Shown here piece after piece: positions 11,884-22,763 of a stretch of DNA of 64,000 nt. The stretch covers positions 108,410,141-108,474,140 of the forward strand of contig NC_079487.1 in NCBI RefSeq assembly GCF_020520425.1, read 5' to 3'. This stretch comes from Spinacia oleracea. Lineage: Eukaryota > Streptophyta > Magnoliopsida > Caryophyllales > Amaranthaceae. Both the position numbers and the translations under genes were made by a program. The notes beneath the pieces were generated by a model. That model made no database searches, was not told the DNA's origin, and saw only the letters and a list, made by a program, of their open reading frames with translations. The stretch's first letter is position 1, and each line of letters begins with the position of its first letter.

Positions 11884-12480
11884 ACATGTACAGAGCCGCT
11901 TCTCCCCTCTCTCCCTTTTTCTCTCTCTTTTTAGGGTTTACAAAAATTAGGGTTTTCTAGGGCGAAAATAGCCAATTTTCTTCGGAAATTTGGTTATTTC
12001 CGCCCCTTCTCTTTCAATTTCGTTGTGTTTTTGCGTTAGATTTCAATAAAACTATATAGTTTCAGTGTGGTAAGTACCCCTATGGTGGGTTTGATTGTTT
12101 CGGTGTAGTAAGTACCCCTATGGTGGGTTTGTTTTTAGTTAAGTTTTGTGTGTTTAGTTTAGTTCAGGTTGTTTCTTTGGTAAAGATTTATGCGGGATCG
12201 AAGAGGATGTCAATCTTTCGACTACAATCAGACGAATCAGACGGAAATCATATTTGTCACGGCTACAACAGATCTATAGACCCCCTCGTCAATGAAGGCT
12301 GTAAATCACAGCGATATAAAAGAGGGTATACAGAATGTTTGATATACTACGATCGTAGCTATGGTGAAAGGAAGTTTTTATTTGATTCGATTGTTATGTA
12401 TTTGTTAGATTTATATCTTTATGTAGATGTCGTATGACTTTTTATCAATGAATTGATTTGTTTATAAAAAAAAAAAAAAA
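11884..12480 (+). mobile_element. Retroposon copy A with A-tail and 13-bp target duplication
   Basis: The insert is flanked by perfect CTGGCTCCGTAAC repeats (11871-11883 and 12481-12493) and ends in about 15 A, so it arrived by target-primed reverse transcription. It starts with a pyrimidine-rich leader, then TTTTTAGGGTTTACAAAAAT, and carries a 105-codon open frame (12120-12437) of no recognisable family. A diverged second copy lies at 2135-2937. It has no reverse transcriptase and is therefore non-autonomous or a processed transcript. Confidence 0.8.
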
Positions 12481-12493
12481 CTGGCTCCGTAAC

Positions 12494-12719
12494 GCAACAT
12501 ACACATTCTAATGTTTATACAATAAGTGTCATGTCATTTACTCATATTGTCATACACTTAATTGTATACTATCAACAGAGCTGCCAGATTCTCCACAAGA
12601 AGATTTCTTGGTTTGGCCTCATCACTTAAATCGGGTTACGTTTATTTGTTAGACTCATTCTAAAATGATTATACTCGAGCTTCTCTCACCCCATCAACTG
12701 TGTTCTTTAAGGCTTTATG
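12494..12719. other. Short unassigned interval
   Basis: No gene was recognised. It may be the left continuation of the LINE fragment that resumes after the solo LTR at 14164, but similarity is not clear by eye. Confidence 0.3.
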
Positions 12720-13310
12720 TGTTAGGTTATGATACATATGACAATTCATAAATCATGCGGAAAAACCATAAACCCAGGAAAACATATTATTTACACATAA
12801 TCATTTAGCATAGGTTAGATGCATACTCTTTGTTGCGTGCCTTCCCTAGCTGCGCCCGAACCGAACAAGAACAAGTCTTTAGGACTCCAAGTGTCGTCCC
12901 TCCGTAGATAGTCCACAGCACGTCCGGATCCGCCTTAAGATTGACCAACTAGAATCGCCCTTAAGGTACTATTATTTTCGGCACTTTATAGGCAAATGTG
13001 TGACTGAATTTTTCTCTCAAAAACTCACTTTGAATACTTTGAAACTTGTTATAAATTGTGAGCCCTAGCCTCATATTTATAGGGGCATGGAAAGGGAATC
13101 GAAATCCTATTCAGATACAAATTAATTAAACCTAGAATCCTACAAGAACTCTAATTTAATTAATTTATCAAATAGAATTAGGAATTTAATCATTAACCGA
13201 ACTCTGCATGTTTTAGGAAACGTGCACGAACACAAACACTTGCACACACACACGCACGGCAGCCACGATGGGCCCCCATGCGTGCGCGCGAGCAGCAGCC
13301 CACGCAGCGC

Positions 13311-13395
13311 CCGCGCGCGCTGCGCGCTGCGCGTGCTGTGCGCGCTGTGCGCGCTGCGCGCTGCGCGTGCTGTGCGCGCTGTGCGCGCTGCGCAG
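13311..13395. repeat. GC-rich tandem repeat of period 34 within the solo LTR
   Basis: The unit containing CTGCGCGTGCTGTGCGCGCT occurs at 13327 and again at 13361, embedded in almost uninterrupted alternating GCGC. The surrounding genome is strongly AT-rich, so this is a sharp local contrast. Confidence 0.8.
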
Positions 13396-13529
13396 CCTGC
13401 TGGGCCTGGCCTTGCGCTGGGCCTGGCGTGGCTGTTTGTGCGGCGCGCTTGGCTTGCTAGGCGATGGCCTGGCTTCGTGCTGGGCCTCGTCCGGCAGGCC
13501 TCGTCCGATGCTTATTCGTACGATGCGCT

Positions 13530-13860
13530 TCTGATTAAATTTTCCGATTCCGGAATTCATTTCCGATACGAACAATATTTAATATTTCCGATTCCGGAAT
13601 TAATTTCCGTTTCGAACAAATATTTAATATTTCCGTTTCCGGAATTATTTTCCGATTCCGGTAATATTTCCGATTCTGACAATATTTCCGTTTCCGGCAA
13701 TATTTCCGATTCTGGCAATATTTCCATTTCCGATAATATTTTCCGATACGTACCATGTTTCCGTTTCCGGCAACATCTACGACTTGGATAATATTTATAT
13801 TTCCGATACGATCCATATTTCCGTTTCCGGCAATATCATCGTTTCCGGAGTATTCATTTC
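13530..13860. repeat. TTCCG-word repeat tract within the solo LTR
   Basis: Variants of TTTCCGATTCCGGCAATAT follow one another about twenty times with irregular spacing. The tract is non-coding. Confidence 0.75.
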
Positions 13861-14168
13861 TTGCCTGTGACGATCTTAGCTCCCACTGAAACCAAGATCC
13901 GTCGGTTCCGAATATTCATAGATGGAGTATTTAATGCCATTAAATACTTGATCCGTTTACGTACTATTTGTGTGACCCTACGGGTTCAGTCAAGAGTAAG
14001 CTGTGGATTAATATCATTAATTCCACTTGAACTGAAGCGGCCTCTAGCTAGGCATTCAGCTCACTTGATCTCACTGAATTATTAACTTGTTAATTAATAC
14101 TGAACCGCATTTATTAGACTTAACATAGAATGCATACTTGGACCAAGGGCATTATTTCCTTCATTATG

Positions 14169-15140
14169 GGGCCCAAATATTCTTCCAAAGTGGAAGTTGT
14201 TTCTATGAAAACTTATATGATGAGAGGTCTAGTAGTAAAGGAAAATTTGTGCTCCAGATGGATACAAATGGAGTCTGATTGCGATGCTTGTGGATGTGTC
14301 TATTAGCGCAACATGTTTGGATTAGTGAATCGTTGGGAATTCACTCAAATTTCAATGAGAACTTTTCTTTTCAAGATTGGCTCTTTACTATATCCGTTTT
14401 TAAGCTCAGATGGTTGTTTAGGTGATAGATTGCCACCCTTATTTTCAATCTCTGGGCTCTTTTTTGGGTTTCTAGAATAACAAGGTTTTCAGGGGTCAGA
14501 TTGGGACCTTTAGTTTGACGTTTGTCAACATTCCAGAAACTATGGAACAACACCATATTCATTACGACTACGACAAACGATTTAAAGTTCCAGCAAATGT
14601 CTCGGACCTTCATTCTACCTGGGTTCCATCGAGTTTGTATTGGAAGAGAACTAGAGAAGGAATGATCATTTCATCGTTAAGGCTTCAAGTGGATGATGCA
14701 TGGATGAAGTCCAATTTTAGAGCCGGTATGGGTTGGTATCTTCGATCAAAAGAAGGTCGTATTTCTAGACCAAATGGAGGGATATTGTTGAGGTATGGCA
14801 TCTTCTGCGGCTCATGCGAAGGCTCGGACATGTTTGGGGGAATGGAGTGGATCTTGTCTTAGTCCATTTATACAATAACTATTTTCACAGATTCATCTAC
14901 TCTGTCTCTAATTAATTTACAAGATGGTAGGAACCAAGATTGCCAACAATAATGAATTCTTAATAGAATTCGACAGAAAGGAAAATGCCTTAAACACTGC
15001 GTTATCTACAAAGTGGATTGTGCCAAGTTAATCAAGCACATACCTTGGCAAAAGAAGCTTCTCGGACAGGGGATCGTTTGCTGGAATTCCCGTTGGAGCC
15101 ATATTAGTTTTATTTGTTTAGTATTCTTTTTGCATGTTTA
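14169..15140 (+). pseudogene. L1-type LINE 3' fragment (zf-RVT and RNase H-like), interrupted by the solo LTR
   Basis: Translation from 14169 gives a GPKYSSKVEVV-type segment, the pattern that opens the zf-RVT domain of plant LINEs. A 115-codon open stretch at 14515-14862 contains DAWMKSNFRAGMGWYLRSKE, resembling the start of the RNase H domain that ends these polyproteins (D at the first catalytic position, then a GxGW strand). Stops in between show decay. The solo LTR inserted exactly at its left edge. Confidence 0.55.
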
Positions 15141-15184
15141 GCTGATGTAAAAAAAATAAAATCCTAGCTCAAGTTAAAATTGAA

Positions 15185-15185
<1 letters not shown>

Positions 15186-15229
<44 letters not shown>
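15186..15229. repeat. (TTA)n microsatellite, left flank of element copy 1
   Basis: About 44 bp of pure TTA abuts the 3' end of the minus-strand non-LTR element at 15230. Confidence 0.95.
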
Positions 15230-17069
15230 AGAAAACACCAAAACGTTACATGCTTAACAAGCTACAAAGATCAAGTGGACTACAAGAAGTTGGAGGGGAG
15301 CCGAGATACAATCTGGGCCCCCACTCCTCTAGCTATGGCGAACCCGATCCTGCTGAAAATGTGGGCAGCAGCCCGTGCCCCAATGATACTTATCCTGCTT
15401 CCGCTGCGCTGCAACCGCCACAAACCGACCCGGAACGAAGTCTGAGAACCTAGATTGCGTCATAGGTGAAGACCCAGTCAAGTCAACACACATCTACACC
15501 GCCATCCCAAGAATAAAGCAATATATCTGCAGGACGAAGAGCTCCATCACTCTCACTAGTCAGCCCAACATCAACCTCCATGCGAGCAGAAATCCCCGAC
15601 CGATAGCAAATATCCAAAAGGGTATCACGGACAACATTATGTCGATGTTAATACCCACAATCCCAGCACAAGACACGGCATGATCCCCATAAATGTCCCC
15701 ATCGAAAACCCGAGAGCAAGCAGAACACGTCGTAGAATCAGAGAACAACGGAATACCCAACCGATAGCAAAAAACCGAACGATAAGTCTTACCGTTCATA
15801 GTCTGGCCTAAACCTGAGATGGGGACTGCCCGCAACCAAGCTGAGGAGTGATCCCCCTGCTGTGATTTCCATAGGGAAACCTGAGGTGAAGATAAGGAGT
15901 AGGCGGATTCCGCATCAGCAGTAACCTTCGTTAAATATATGTCTGCCAATTTCTTCATGAGTGTGGGGGCAGCGATATCACTAGGGCTACTCATAAGGTC
16001 GGTCTCCACGGTGCTATTGAAAAGACCAAGAGCATCATCAAAGGCCGATCCCGAACCATCAACACCTGAAAGCCGAAGAAGCGAATACTGCAAACCAGAA
16101 GACTGCAAACGGGATGCAAGAAAACCATAATGCCGAACATCACCAGCCGAATAAACACCCAATCCTCCATAAGAATAAGGCAAGGTGGCAAGACGCCATT
16201 GCCAGTCACCGAACCCAGGTCCCGAAGCAGTCACGATACGCTCCAAAGAAGCCCGAAGAGCCACATCAAAAGATAATTGGGCCGCTTCGAAAAGATGAGG
16301 CGGACAAGTGCGCATAGCAAAGTAGAGTTTAGAAACTCCTGTACACGCACGAAGAAGCAACAACTCACACTGGGGATCATTAAGCTTAGTTACAACATCC
16401 ATCAACACAACAGTCTTCGACACACGCTGCGAAACCAACTCCTTACAAAAAGAGGAATCCGTACTGACTGGACCACCAAGCAACTTAACACCAAGCGCAG
16501 GACGAGCAATATCCGAAGGAAAGACACCTTCTAGACGACTGCGTGGGTCTTCCGAAGGCCAGAAACCCTCTGTCTTCTCAACATTAACATGGAGACCTAA
16601 ATGAGGACCCTCCTCCAAAATCAACTCCAAGACCTTTCCAACCACCAAAGTGTCACCAACGATAGTGCCATCGTCCAAGTACCAAGCCTGAAGAGATAGA
16701 TCAAAAGAGTCTCTGATTCGACATACCAATGGATGTAGAACCAGAGAAAAAAGCAAAGGACCGAGAGGGTCCCCTTGCTGCACACCTTGACAAGACCACA
16801 AGGTATGCTCCCCATAATACAGCCGCGCTGGAGAAGAGTAACATAATTCAACCCAACGCGAAAGAGCAGGATAATGTAGCCGAACCTCACGCAACAAAGC
16901 CGATCGATCAACTAAATTGAACGCATTCTGAAAATCCACCAATAACATAGAGAGGCCAACATCAGCCCCACGAGCCTCAACCAAACGATTGACAGCATGA
17001 AGAATGGCCTCACCACCTGCTGGAACTCCAACACCAAACTGAAGCCCTCCTAAATAGGTTCCTAAACGC

Positions 17070-17070
<1 letters not shown>
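15230..17070 (-). mobile_element. (TTA)n-associated non-LTR element, copy 1, 5'-truncated
   Basis: It matches copy 2 (17123-21115) closely. It starts at the common 3' terminus (GTTTTCTTAT junction on minus) and stops abruptly at 17070, corresponding to about 19087 of copy 2, where it meets another (TTA)n run. A common 3' end and variable 5' end are hallmarks of target-primed reverse transcription. About 122 bp present in copy 2 (about 17280-17401) is missing after 15384. Its base composition is clearly more GC-rich than the neighbourhood. Confidence 0.85.
15560..16984 (-). pseudogene. Reverse transcriptase/CCHC part of copy 1
   Basis: The open stretch (474 codons) covers the palm and thumb of a non-LTR reverse transcriptase: LLVDFQNAFN (motif A), QQGDPLGPLLFS (motif B) and AWYLDDGTIV (motif C, catalytic DD near 16670-16675), then a CCHC knuckle (C-X2-C-X11-H-X4-C). 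Motif C is intact here, unlike in copy 2. A one-base deletion near 15650 relative to copy 2 throws the last part out of frame before the nuclease domain. The upstream fingers region is lost by 5' truncation. Confidence 0.85.

Positions 17071-17122
<52 letters not shown>
17071..17122. repeat. (TTA)n microsatellite between copies 1 and 2
   Basis: About 50 bp of TTA joins the truncated 5' end of copy 1 to the 3' end of copy 2. Confidence 0.95.
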
Positions 17123-17173
17123 GAGAAAACATCAAAACGTTACAAGCTTAACAAGCTACAAAGATCAAGTAAA

Positions 17174-20100
17174 CTACAAGAAGTTGGAGGGGAGCCGAGA
17201 TACAATCTGGGCCCCCACTCCTCTAGCAATGGCGAACCCGATCCTGCTGAAAATGTGGGCAGCTGCCCGTGCCCCAATGTCTTGAGCCCTGGAGTACGTC
17301 TGGACCCGCTTCAGCAAAGAAACAGCCCCTTTCTCTAATTCCCCAAAAGAAGAGAAGGAAAAAGGAAAGAAACCGTAACCCAAATCCCTACAACGTGCCG
17401 CATACTTATCCAGCTTCCGCTGCGCTGCAACCGCCACAACCCGACCCGGAACGAAGCCTGACAACCCCGATTGCGTCATAGGGGAAGACCCTATCAAGTC
17501 AACACACACATCTAGACCGCCATCCCATGAATAAAGCAATATATCTGCAGGACGAAGAGCTCCATCACCCTCACTAGTCAGCCCAACATCAACCTCCTTG
17601 CGAGCAGAAATCCCCGACCGATAGCAAATATCCAAAAGGGTATCACGAACAACATTATGCCGATGTTTGATACCCACAATCCCAGCACAAGACACGGCAT
17701 GATCCCCATAAATGTCCCCATCAAAAACCCGAGAGCAAGCAGAACACGGCGTCGAATCAGAGAACAACGGAATACCCAACCGATAGCAAAGAACCGAACG
17801 ATAAGTCTTACCGTTCATAGTCTGGCCTAAACCTGAGATGGGGACTGCCCGCAACCAAGCTGAGGAGTGATCCCCCTGCTGTGATTTCCATAAGGCAACA
17901 TGACGTGAAGATAAGGAGTAAGCGGATACCGCATCAGCAGTAACCTTCGTGAAATATATGTCTGCCAATTTCTTCATGAGTGTGGGGGCAGCGATCTCAC
18001 TAGGGCTACTCATAAGGTCGGTATCCACGGTCCTATTGAAAAGACCAAGAGCATCATCGAAGGCCGGTCCCCGACCATCAACACCTGAAAGCCGAAGAAG
18101 CGAATCCTGCAAACCAGAAGACTGCAAACGGGATGTAAGAAAAGCATAATGCCGAACACCACCAGCTGAATAAACACCCAATCCTCCATAAGAATAAGGC
18201 AAGGTGGCAAGACGCCATTGCCAGTCACCGAACCCAGGTCCCGAAGCAGTCACGATACGCTCTAAAGAAGCCCGAAGAGCCACATCAAAGGATAATTGGG
18301 CCGCTTCGAAAAGATGAGGCGGACAAGTGCGCATAGCAAAGTAGAGTTTAGAGACTCCAGTACACGCACGAAGAAGCAACAACTCACACTGGGGATCATT
18401 AAGCTTAGCTACAGCATCCATCAACACAACAGTCTTCGACACACGCTGCAAAACCAACTCCTTACAAAAAGAGGAATCCGAACTGACTGGACCACCAAGC
18501 AACTTAACACCAAGCGCAGGACGAGCAATATCCGAAGGAAAGACACCCTCTAGACGACTGCGTGAATCCTCCGAAGGCCAGAACACCTCTGTCTTCTCAA
18601 CATTAACATGGAGACCTAAATGAGGACCCTCCTCCAAAATCAACTCCAAGACCTTTCCAACCACCAAAGTGTCACCACAATAGTGCCATCGTCCAAGTAC
18701 CAAGCCTGAAAAGATAGATCGAAAGAGTCTCTGATTCGACACACCAGTGGATGTAGAACCAGAGAGAAAAGCAAAGGGCCGAGAGGATCCCCTTGCTGCA
18801 CACCTTGACAAGACCACAAGGTATGCTCCCCATAATACAGCCGCGCTGGAGAAGAGTAGCAGAATTCAACCCAACGCGAAAGAGCAGGACAATGTAGCCG
18901 AACCTCACGCAACAAAGCCGATCGATCAACTAAATTGAACGCATTCCAAAAATCCACCAATAACATAGAGAGGCCAACATCAGCCCCACGAGCCTCAACC
19001 AAACGATTGACAGCATGGAGAATAGCCTCACCACCCGCTGGAATCCCAACTCCAAACTGAAGCCCTCCGAAGTAGTTTCCTAAACGCGGACCAATCAAAG
19101 CAGCCCCGACCTTAGAAACAAGGCGCCTCCAAATAGTGCCCACAGCAATAGGCCGAATACCACCACCAGGCTTAACAAGTGGCGTAAGAGGAGCACTAGC
19201 AATATATCCTCCAAGCTCACCAGGACACTTTCCAGCAAGAAAAAGATTAACTCCCTGAGTAATAGCATCCACCAACTCATCAGAGACAGCTACAGCAGCA
19301 CCACCCAAGCAATCCAAAAAGTGTTGAGCACGCAAGCCATCTCTACCGCACGAAGTACCCCGCGGAAAGCCCCTAATCTGCTCCAGCACAACAACGGAGG
19401 TAGCAGTAAGGTGATGATCAACAGGGATATCCGGTAAGGTAGGTACCGGAAAGGAAGGGTGCTTTGCTTGCAAATCTGCCAGAGTAGCATCACTGTAAGG
19501 GGCAAGACCTGAGGACGAAAGAACTCTAACAGCAGCAGTGTAGTGACCGTCAGAAATCTTTCTCTTGCATTGCTTAATATTACGCTCCGCCAAATCCTGG
19601 TCTTCGTCAACATCCAATGGAGATACGCTAGCCAATGTGTCGATGACAAGTTGCTCAAAACCACCAGGCTCACCCCAAGAACGAATAGCAGAGGTGATAC
19701 TCTCTTCCTGTCGTCGCCGCCTAACACCAGAGGAACACTCACGATTACTTCGCGGAGAAAAAGTCGAGAGCACACAAAGAGGAAACACGAGCAACTGAAC
19801 CCAACAAGCGATGTCATCTGGTCTGCAAATCACCTTATCAAGCGCCCCTTTTAGAACTCGCGAAAAACCCAAACGACATTTGGGAGGGATGGATTTCACA
19901 GTACGCAACCGCTTAGACAATAAAGTGTCTAGAAGAGCAACATCAAAAGAAAAATGATGTTCTCGAGGCGCATCAGAAGAAGACAGCTCGGCAGTAGGAG
20001 CTTGAGGGTTTTGAATACCGTAGAGAATAAAACGAATAATACCATCCCTAGAATTAGGTGGGTCCACAAAAACAGTACTAGACCCACTGCCATGTCGACA

Positions 20101-20358
20101 CCTAGTACGATGAGTATGTGTCTTGAAACAATCTCCACACAGCCAAATTCCCATATGACGAAAGGTCACCTCAGCCGTAGAAAAAACCTGCAAATTGGTA
20201 GTAAGGGAATGACGGGTTACATCCCGCACACCAGAGCAACAATGACGATCCCGTAAGTGAGTGATCAGAGAACTCCTTACCATACCACGCCCACCTCCAT
20301 CCTGGCATCCGCTAAGACCCACAATAGGGCAATGAAACTTCTCCACGGAAGCCGCCAT
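17174..20358 (-). pseudogene. Single-ORF retroelement protein: zinc fingers, RT, CCHC, restriction-like nuclease; one frameshift
   Basis: It starts at ATG 20356-20358 (MAASVEKFHC) and ends at TAG 17174-17176, about 1060 codons. N-terminal zinc-finger-like residues are C10, C18, H34 and H39, with a second Cys/His cluster around residues 74-89. Then come the reverse transcriptase (SAPLTPLVKPGGGIRPIAVG, QFGVGIPAGGEAILHAVNR, QQGDPLGP, YLDD), a C-X2-C-X11-H-X4-C knuckle, and a block with RHNVVRDTLLDICYRSG, RPADILLYSW and CVDL followed by KLDKYA, which looks like the PD-(D/E)XK-type nuclease of R2-like elements. Relative to copy 1, one base is missing near 18677, just after the YLDD codons, so the frame breaks there. 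Otherwise both halves are open (572 and 547 codons), implying a young insertion. Confidence 0.8.
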
Positions 20359-21115
20359 ATCAAATCACTTCAACCAAAAAGTAACACCAACGTACCCACT
20401 ACCAACCTCAACGATCACTTGCCGGAAAACCGAACAACAACTGCCGAGACAAGCTAACAACAAGGCATAGCAACAAGACAATTTAGCAAATGACAAGCCG
20501 TGAGATTATGGAGCAACTCCCAAAGAGGTCGTGGTTTGGTGGTCCACAAACGCCCACAACAAACAGCGAACACCCGTCGAAACAGCAAAGCACAAATCAA
20601 ACGAACAAAATGTGACACCACCCAAAACTGCAACCGTCCAAAACTCAGCAACCACCCTGCACCAACACAGCAACTGTAACCGCAAGACAACCACCGAAAC
20701 ACCCACACACCAACGCATCAACCGCCCACACACCAACACAACAACCACCGAAACTCCCGTCGAAACTGAACAACACCACAAACAGAACGATCGAATCAAA
20801 AGAACCACCGCAACCGAACGAACAACAGCACCGTATTAATTCAAACTGAAAAACCCAACTGCACCAGAATTTACCACGAATAGCGCCTGATCGGAATACG
20901 CACCCGTAACCGCCTGAGAAACCACCCGAAACTGCACCAAAACTGCACCCGTAACCGCCTGAGAAACCACCCGAAACCGCACCTAAAGCACCCTGAAACC
21001 GCCGTCTAACCTTCACCTAAAGAATCGTCGTCGGAATAGCCTTGTATGTCGCCGGAATATTGACGTGGAGCCCCTAATCGCCCATAATACGAACCCTAAT
21101 CGTACCGGAAAGGAA
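20359..21115 (-). promoter_or_regulatory. 5' leader of the non-LTR element, with internal tandem repeats
   Basis: It is rich in ACCACC/GAAAC words on the plus strand. A block of about 44 bp (CGTAACCGCCTGAGAAACCA onward) occurs twice in tandem at about 20905-20985. It has no stable coding frame that I trust. By position it should contain the element's internal promoter or 5' UTR, but no motif proves that. Confidence 0.45.
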
Positions 21116-21158
<43 letters not shown>

Positions 21159-21159
21159 T
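21116..21159. repeat. (TTA)n microsatellite at the 5' side of copy 2
   Basis: About 44 bp of TTA lies immediately beyond the presumed 5' end of copy 2, showing that the microsatellite flanks both ends and is not only a 3' tail. Confidence 0.95.
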
Positions 21160-22079
21160 ATACACCCGAGATCATCTTTTAGGTAATTGTATGTGTATTA
21201 TACACTTTACGTATGAGTTGTGTGCTACACGCATCTCAAGTACGATATATCCTAGTGTTAAGGTGTACAATTGCATGTACATTAAATATTCATAATCGAT
21301 ATGACTAGCCTAAACCCAAAGTTATCCTTTATGAACTGGAGTGATTATTGAAATTTGACCAATCCATTTCAATTAATAGCATAGCTAGAGAAAGTTGGCT
21401 AATTGCACATTTCATTCCCCGTAGATCAGCACAGCTTTCCACGTATTGAATATCGTGAGTTTTAGTGGTGGCATAGTAGATTAATTAGTAGCACCGTATG
21501 ATTATTGTTGCAACTACAGCATTGTACGGACTACTAAATTAGATATCTGTAAATCTGTAATCGATCATATTGCTATGCGTGGCGCCTTGGTGAGCTGAAA
21601 TTGTTCTTATTGGGGGAAAACGATTGGATTTTTTTTTAATTTATGACGATGTATCATGTTACTTGTGGAGATTTAGACACTATCATGGCCATAAGTGTCA
21701 TAACTAATGTTATTTGACATGTGTTTTTTTTTTTTAAAAAAAAAAGAAGAAATATGAAGTATGCGCGTGACTAGATTTTTCAAATTCGTAAACAAGGCTA
21801 GTGTGAGCCATCAAAAAAAATTAATCTATGAATCGGAAAAATGCACAAATAGTAATAATTACCGAGTAGAATTTAGCAGTTGTATGTGTGACGTTTTTTC
21901 GATAATGATAAAAGAGGTAGATATATATTTGATCTCTATTTTTACTTTCTTTCCTCTCTACCTTTTCTCTCTAAAAAGGATAATTTTGATTTGATAGTCG
22001 ACGAGGCACAATGACCCTCAGCTTTACAATTTATTTAGTTAGGACATCAAAATATGATTATCTCAAAATACGTTAACGA
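21160..22079. other. Non-coding interval, no gene seen
   Basis: It is AT-rich with A/T runs at about 21723-21750. No supported gene or repeat boundary was found. Confidence 0.6.
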
Positions 22080-22358
22080 CACTACAAGAAATTGTACTAT
22101 TAACGACGGGAAATCCCGTCGCGAAAGGCCAATAATCGTTGATTAACGACGGGATTTCCTGTCGTGAACCCGTCATAAAAAGGGGTCGTCGTTAATAGAA
22201 ATCCCGTCGTAAATCCGTCGTAAACCCGTCGTAAAAGACATTTGCGACGGTTATTCCCGTCATTGTTTGGTTGTTAGCCCCGTCGCAAAAGGCTTTTGCG
22301 ACGGGATTTTTGACCCGTCGTAATTAGGTTGTCGTTAAAGATACAAATTCTTGTAGTG
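22080..22358. mobile_element. CACTA-type miniature element
   Basis: It starts CACTACAAGAAATTG and ends CAAATTCTTGTAGTG, with a 3-bp target duplication CGA at 22077-22079 and 22359-22361. The interior is built from repeated CCCGTCGTAAA and TTTGCGACGG sub-terminal words, typical of CACTA transposase-binding arrays. It is non-autonomous. Confidence 0.9.
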
Positions 22359-22423
22359 CGAGACCGACTCATAGATTTTTGTTTCATAAACAATTATGTT
22401 TTGAACTTTTGATTATTTTAAAA

Positions 22424-22763
22424 CGAAAATGATAAAGGTCGCAACATGCGACCTTTAAGGTGTGTCACAATGATGACATGTCATGTTTATGTGTAATGAT
22501 TTAAATTGGAAACTAAAATATTTAATTTATATAACATGCTATACATGTTTTAAAAAAAAGTAGAAAAATCTTAATATTCTAATTTGTTTCCTTCTTTATA
22601 TCTACTACCTTATTTACGTATTTTCATAGTAAAAATATTGCAATGATAGTAAAAATATCTGATGACGCATATCCTACATGGCGCCTGTATGTACCAATTA
22701 AACTTAGACACGTAGATTGCGACAACTAAATGTTATCGCAACTTGCGACCTTTATCATCAACC
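22424..22763. mobile_element. Mutator-type MITE, 340 bp, 9-bp target duplication
   Basis: The inverted ends share ATGATAAAGGTCGCAA. It is flanked by the perfect 9-bp duplication ATTTTAAAA (22415-22423 and 22764-22772). A sister copy of almost equal length lies at 26934-27274. Confidence 0.85.

Larger units (their letters stand above)
12720..14163 (+). mobile_element. Solo LTR, 1444 bp, Ty1/copia-like
   Basis: The element begins TGTTAGGTTATG and ends TATTTCCTTCA, with perfect 5-bp target duplications TTATG at 12715-12719 and 14164-14168. A single LTR with its own target duplication is the expected product of unequal recombination between two LTRs. It has an unusually structured interior: a very GC-rich tract at about 13262-13510 and a long TTCCG-word tract at about 13530-13860. 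Open frames across the GC tract on both strands are compositional artefacts. Confidence 0.9.
17123..21115 (-). mobile_element. (TTA)n-associated non-LTR element, copy 2, apparently full length (about 4.0 kb)
   Basis: This is the longest copy. On the minus strand it has a roughly 760-bp GC-rich leader (20359-21115) with internal repeats, one long coding region (20358 to 17174), and a 3' end whose trimer run abuts the element. It is bounded on both sides by (TTA)n. No LTRs and no separate AP-endonuclease ORF are present. The family resembles single-ORF non-LTR elements with a C-terminal restriction-like nuclease (R2/R4-type layout) rather than the L1 and RTE types usual in plants. Confidence 0.85.

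Noticed and set aside
13213-13816. Ala/Arg/Cys-rich and FRFRQ-like frames up to 189 codons
   Set aside because: They come from the GC-rich and TTCCG repeat tracts within the solo LTR and occur on both strands at once.
20257-21016. Several 66-123 codon frames on both strands in the element leader
   Set aside because: They are compositional (CAACC-rich), overlap one another on both strands, and have no conserved motif; treated as 5' leader.
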